From assembly GCF_037975245.1 (NCBI RefSeq), contig NC_092576.1, positions 34,946,611 through 35,010,610 of the forward strand: DNA of 64,000 bases, given 5' to 3'. The notes below the pieces were generated by a model, which searched no databases, had not been told where the DNA came from, and saw nothing but the letters and a program-made list of their open reading frames with translations. The position numbers and the translations under genes were made by a program. Positions 58,016 through 64,000 of this stretch are shown here, in pieces (the stretch's first letter is position 1; each line of letters starts with the position of its first letter). Origin of the DNA: Apostichopus japonicus. Lineage: Eukaryota > Echinodermata > Holothuroidea > Aspidochirotida > Stichopodidae.

Positions 58016-59814
58016 AGTGACATAATAACAGCGCTGATCCCTATTACATATACACAGGGTAGCCATCGACGGATCGAGGATTATGGAAGGGGCGTGCGCC
58101 TCAGCCTACCCCTTACACCAACAACTCCATTTTTGACGTTTCCATTGTCATAATCCTTGGTAGGATCTCGGCAAAGTATATTCTTGTCTTCTCGAAAGCT
58201 GTGAAGGATGTAAACATTGACTGTCTTTATCGCAAACAGGTCATGGAACATAATTATCCTAGTCTCGTTGCATAATTCATTGCATGCTTGTAACAATAGG
58301 TCTATAACAAAGAGATGTGTATTTCAAAAGTTACACATATAAATATATGAAGCAGGCACTGTTTTATGTCAGTAAGCTAAAGCATATAAGAAGTTAAATG
58401 CTGTACGTTTGGCTAAGCACCGACTATCTTCCCTTAAAGAAAATGATTTAGTGTGTAAACGTAAGTTGGCCGAACGTTTCGATCCTTGCAGGATCTTACT
58501 AAGAGGCTAAATGACAAGTAACAGTAACAAAAGGGACATAAACACGCACAGAATACAGACATGTTAATGGGCATGGTGAATACACAGAGATTGATGTAAG
58601 GGGATTAGTAGACAAGGGATGGAGAGAAGAAAAAACGAAACCAACAGGGGAAGAGGGGAGGTAGGAGATAAACAGTGGAGGGACAACGAGAGGATTAAGG
58701 AAAGGGGGTAGGGAATCAGCTGGAGAAGGACAAAGACAGAAAGGTGTGGAGAAAAAAAGGGTAGAAGAGAGCTATGAGAAATGATTTACTCAAATTTCAA
58801 GTCGGTAGCATTAGGAAATCATAGGAATCCAGCTTTTGCTATGATATCGTGTATACCATTTTTTTTCTGAAGTTTCTGAAGTCCTAATTTCACCTGCCGA
58901 TTACTCATTTTTTCATTACTGGCAATGACATGCAAGTTCAAAGACTTTAGCAAGTCTATTATTATATCATCAAGCCACATATTTATTCAATCGTTTCACA
59001 TGTTTCTTGGGGGGGGGGGGGCTTGGTTATACTTTCAAACGTCATTTTCTCTTAAATGACCTATTTTTCTTTATGTCAGTATTAGGTTTTCTGACTTTCA
59101 TAAAGTAACTACCGATTGAGCAGTTAATAAGCTCTGGTCTCTTTTCAAAAAATCTCCCCTCTGAAAGGTTTGTCCATTGTGTATGTGGGACACGGAATTT
59201 TATTCCTGTGGCTTTTATTAGGAATGTTTAAACGGTATCAACATTTCTAATTTTGATTCAATTAAGCTATTTAGTGTCCTTCGGAGGAAGAACGTGTAGA
59301 AGACAATATTATACATGCATTTATAAGAAGGTTAACACAAAGATGAGTAGAATCATTGAAAAGAAATTGTTTCTTGACTGGTTAAATTTATTGGGTATCA
59401 AGTGTACTATATTGATCTACTTAATAATGAATAGTTAAGCAAGACGACTTTGCATTAATTATAATTACATTATGAGAGTGTAAAAGAAGTGACGATTTAA
59501 TTAGCAAAGCTTTGCTATATCTTTCATTCAGATTAACTCACAGCAAGTACGGTAAAAAGCATGATCAAAAAGACAGAATTGAATCGTAAGCAAACGCTCT
59601 GCAGGTCAGTAATTGTGAAATTCGACAATGTTTGACTATTGTATATACAAATATTTCTATGTTAACAGCATTATCCCAATGATACAACGAATAATAAACG
59701 TGGATACAATTTAGTTAATGTTTAAGTATTCGAAATGAGATTTGATGTTGCCTAAGCAGAAGACTAACCATTTCGGTAAAGATAGGGGATTCTTCCTTAA
59801 TATATAAATATGGT
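58016..59814. other. B-C intergenic, no gene recognised
   Basis: Counterpart of 19301-21090. Nothing beyond the low-complexity and transposon-end-like pieces noted there. Confidence 0.6.
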
Positions 59815-60130
59815 GCGGTGATGTATTAAAGGAACCACACGCTCTCATGTTTCAGATCCAACAGTGAACAGTGATATAATTAGTAAAGCACACGTCCTCA
59901 TATCTCAGATCCAACAGGCTCCTGCGATGTATTAAATGAAACACACGCTCTCATGCTGCATACTCAACAGGTACCAGTGTTATACTTAATGAAACACACG
60001 CTCTCATGTTTCTGATCCAACAGGCTCCAGTGATGTATTCAATGAAACACACGCACTTGTGTTTCAGATCCAACAGGGTACATTGATATATTATATGAAA
60101 CACAAGCTCTAATGTTGAAGATCCAACAGG
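59815..60130. repeat. 53-bp minisatellite, about 6 copies
   Basis: Paralogous to 21091-21525 but with two fewer units, next to the end of gene C. Confidence 0.88.
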
Positions 60131-60285
60131 GTCCATTGGCGAAGAAATGCAGTAAAGGAAAGGGTCTACGTCACATGAGAATTTGATTCTTACCAGGAAA
60201 TAATTAAATTTATCCGGATGCCGTCATGTATATTTAATAGCGAAAATGACCATTTAACGGATTTATAATTTCCGTGAAGACGTTA

Positions 60286-64000
<3,715 letters not shown>

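Overview
The window is eukaryotic and looks like an AT-rich marine invertebrate genome. Short exons with GT/AG splice sites are spread over long introns, and there are long (TA)n tracts, tRNA-derived SINEs, Penelope-like retroelements and DNA transposons. A deuterostome such as an echinoderm fits the gene type and repeats, but that is a low-confidence guess; no species is identifiable from the sequence alone. There are no prokaryotic features.

The backbone is a tandem array of one gene family on the minus strand. Each gene encodes a signal peptide, an LRR N-terminal cap, a long series of leucine-rich repeats (mostly one 72-nt exon per repeat), cysteine-rich GCC2/GCC3-type modules and a C-terminal polytopic membrane domain of about eight hydrophobic segments. 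Three copies are seen: gene A (5' half only, 178-10669), gene B (apparently complete, 21663-43268) and gene C (3' part only, about 60286-64000). Segments 1-10.7 kb and 29.2-43.3 kb are paralogous, as are 10.7-24 kb and 43.3-62.9 kb. Gene B has five alternating X/Y LRR exon pairs where gene A has two, so the ectodomain length differs by about six repeats. Gene A looks inactivated: a 2-nt TA gain shifts the frame in its signal-peptide exon, and one LRR exon has lost its acceptor AG.

A-B intergenic region (10.7-21.6 kb): an almost intact Penelope-like element (RT plus GIY-YIG, minus strand, 11.56-14.30 kb) with a hammerhead-like motif, SINE-like pieces, a foldback element with about 190-bp arms (18.49-19.09 kb) and a 53-bp minisatellite near the end of gene B.

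B-C intergenic region (43.3-60.3 kb): a broken Penelope-like fragment with a second hammerhead-like motif (43.4-44.0 kb), a 5.27-kb TIR transposon inside a (TA)n tract (44215-49484), a 2.78-kb foldback-like element with arms built of tandem CCAGAT-rich repeats (51608-54388, empty site preserved near 15673), and the paralogous copies of the SINEs, foldback and minisatellite.

The most interesting possibility is a diversifying LRR receptor array. Uniform phase-2 LRR exons are added or lost in pairs without breaking the frame, alongside gene duplication and gene death. Ligand and signalling role cannot be read from the sequence.
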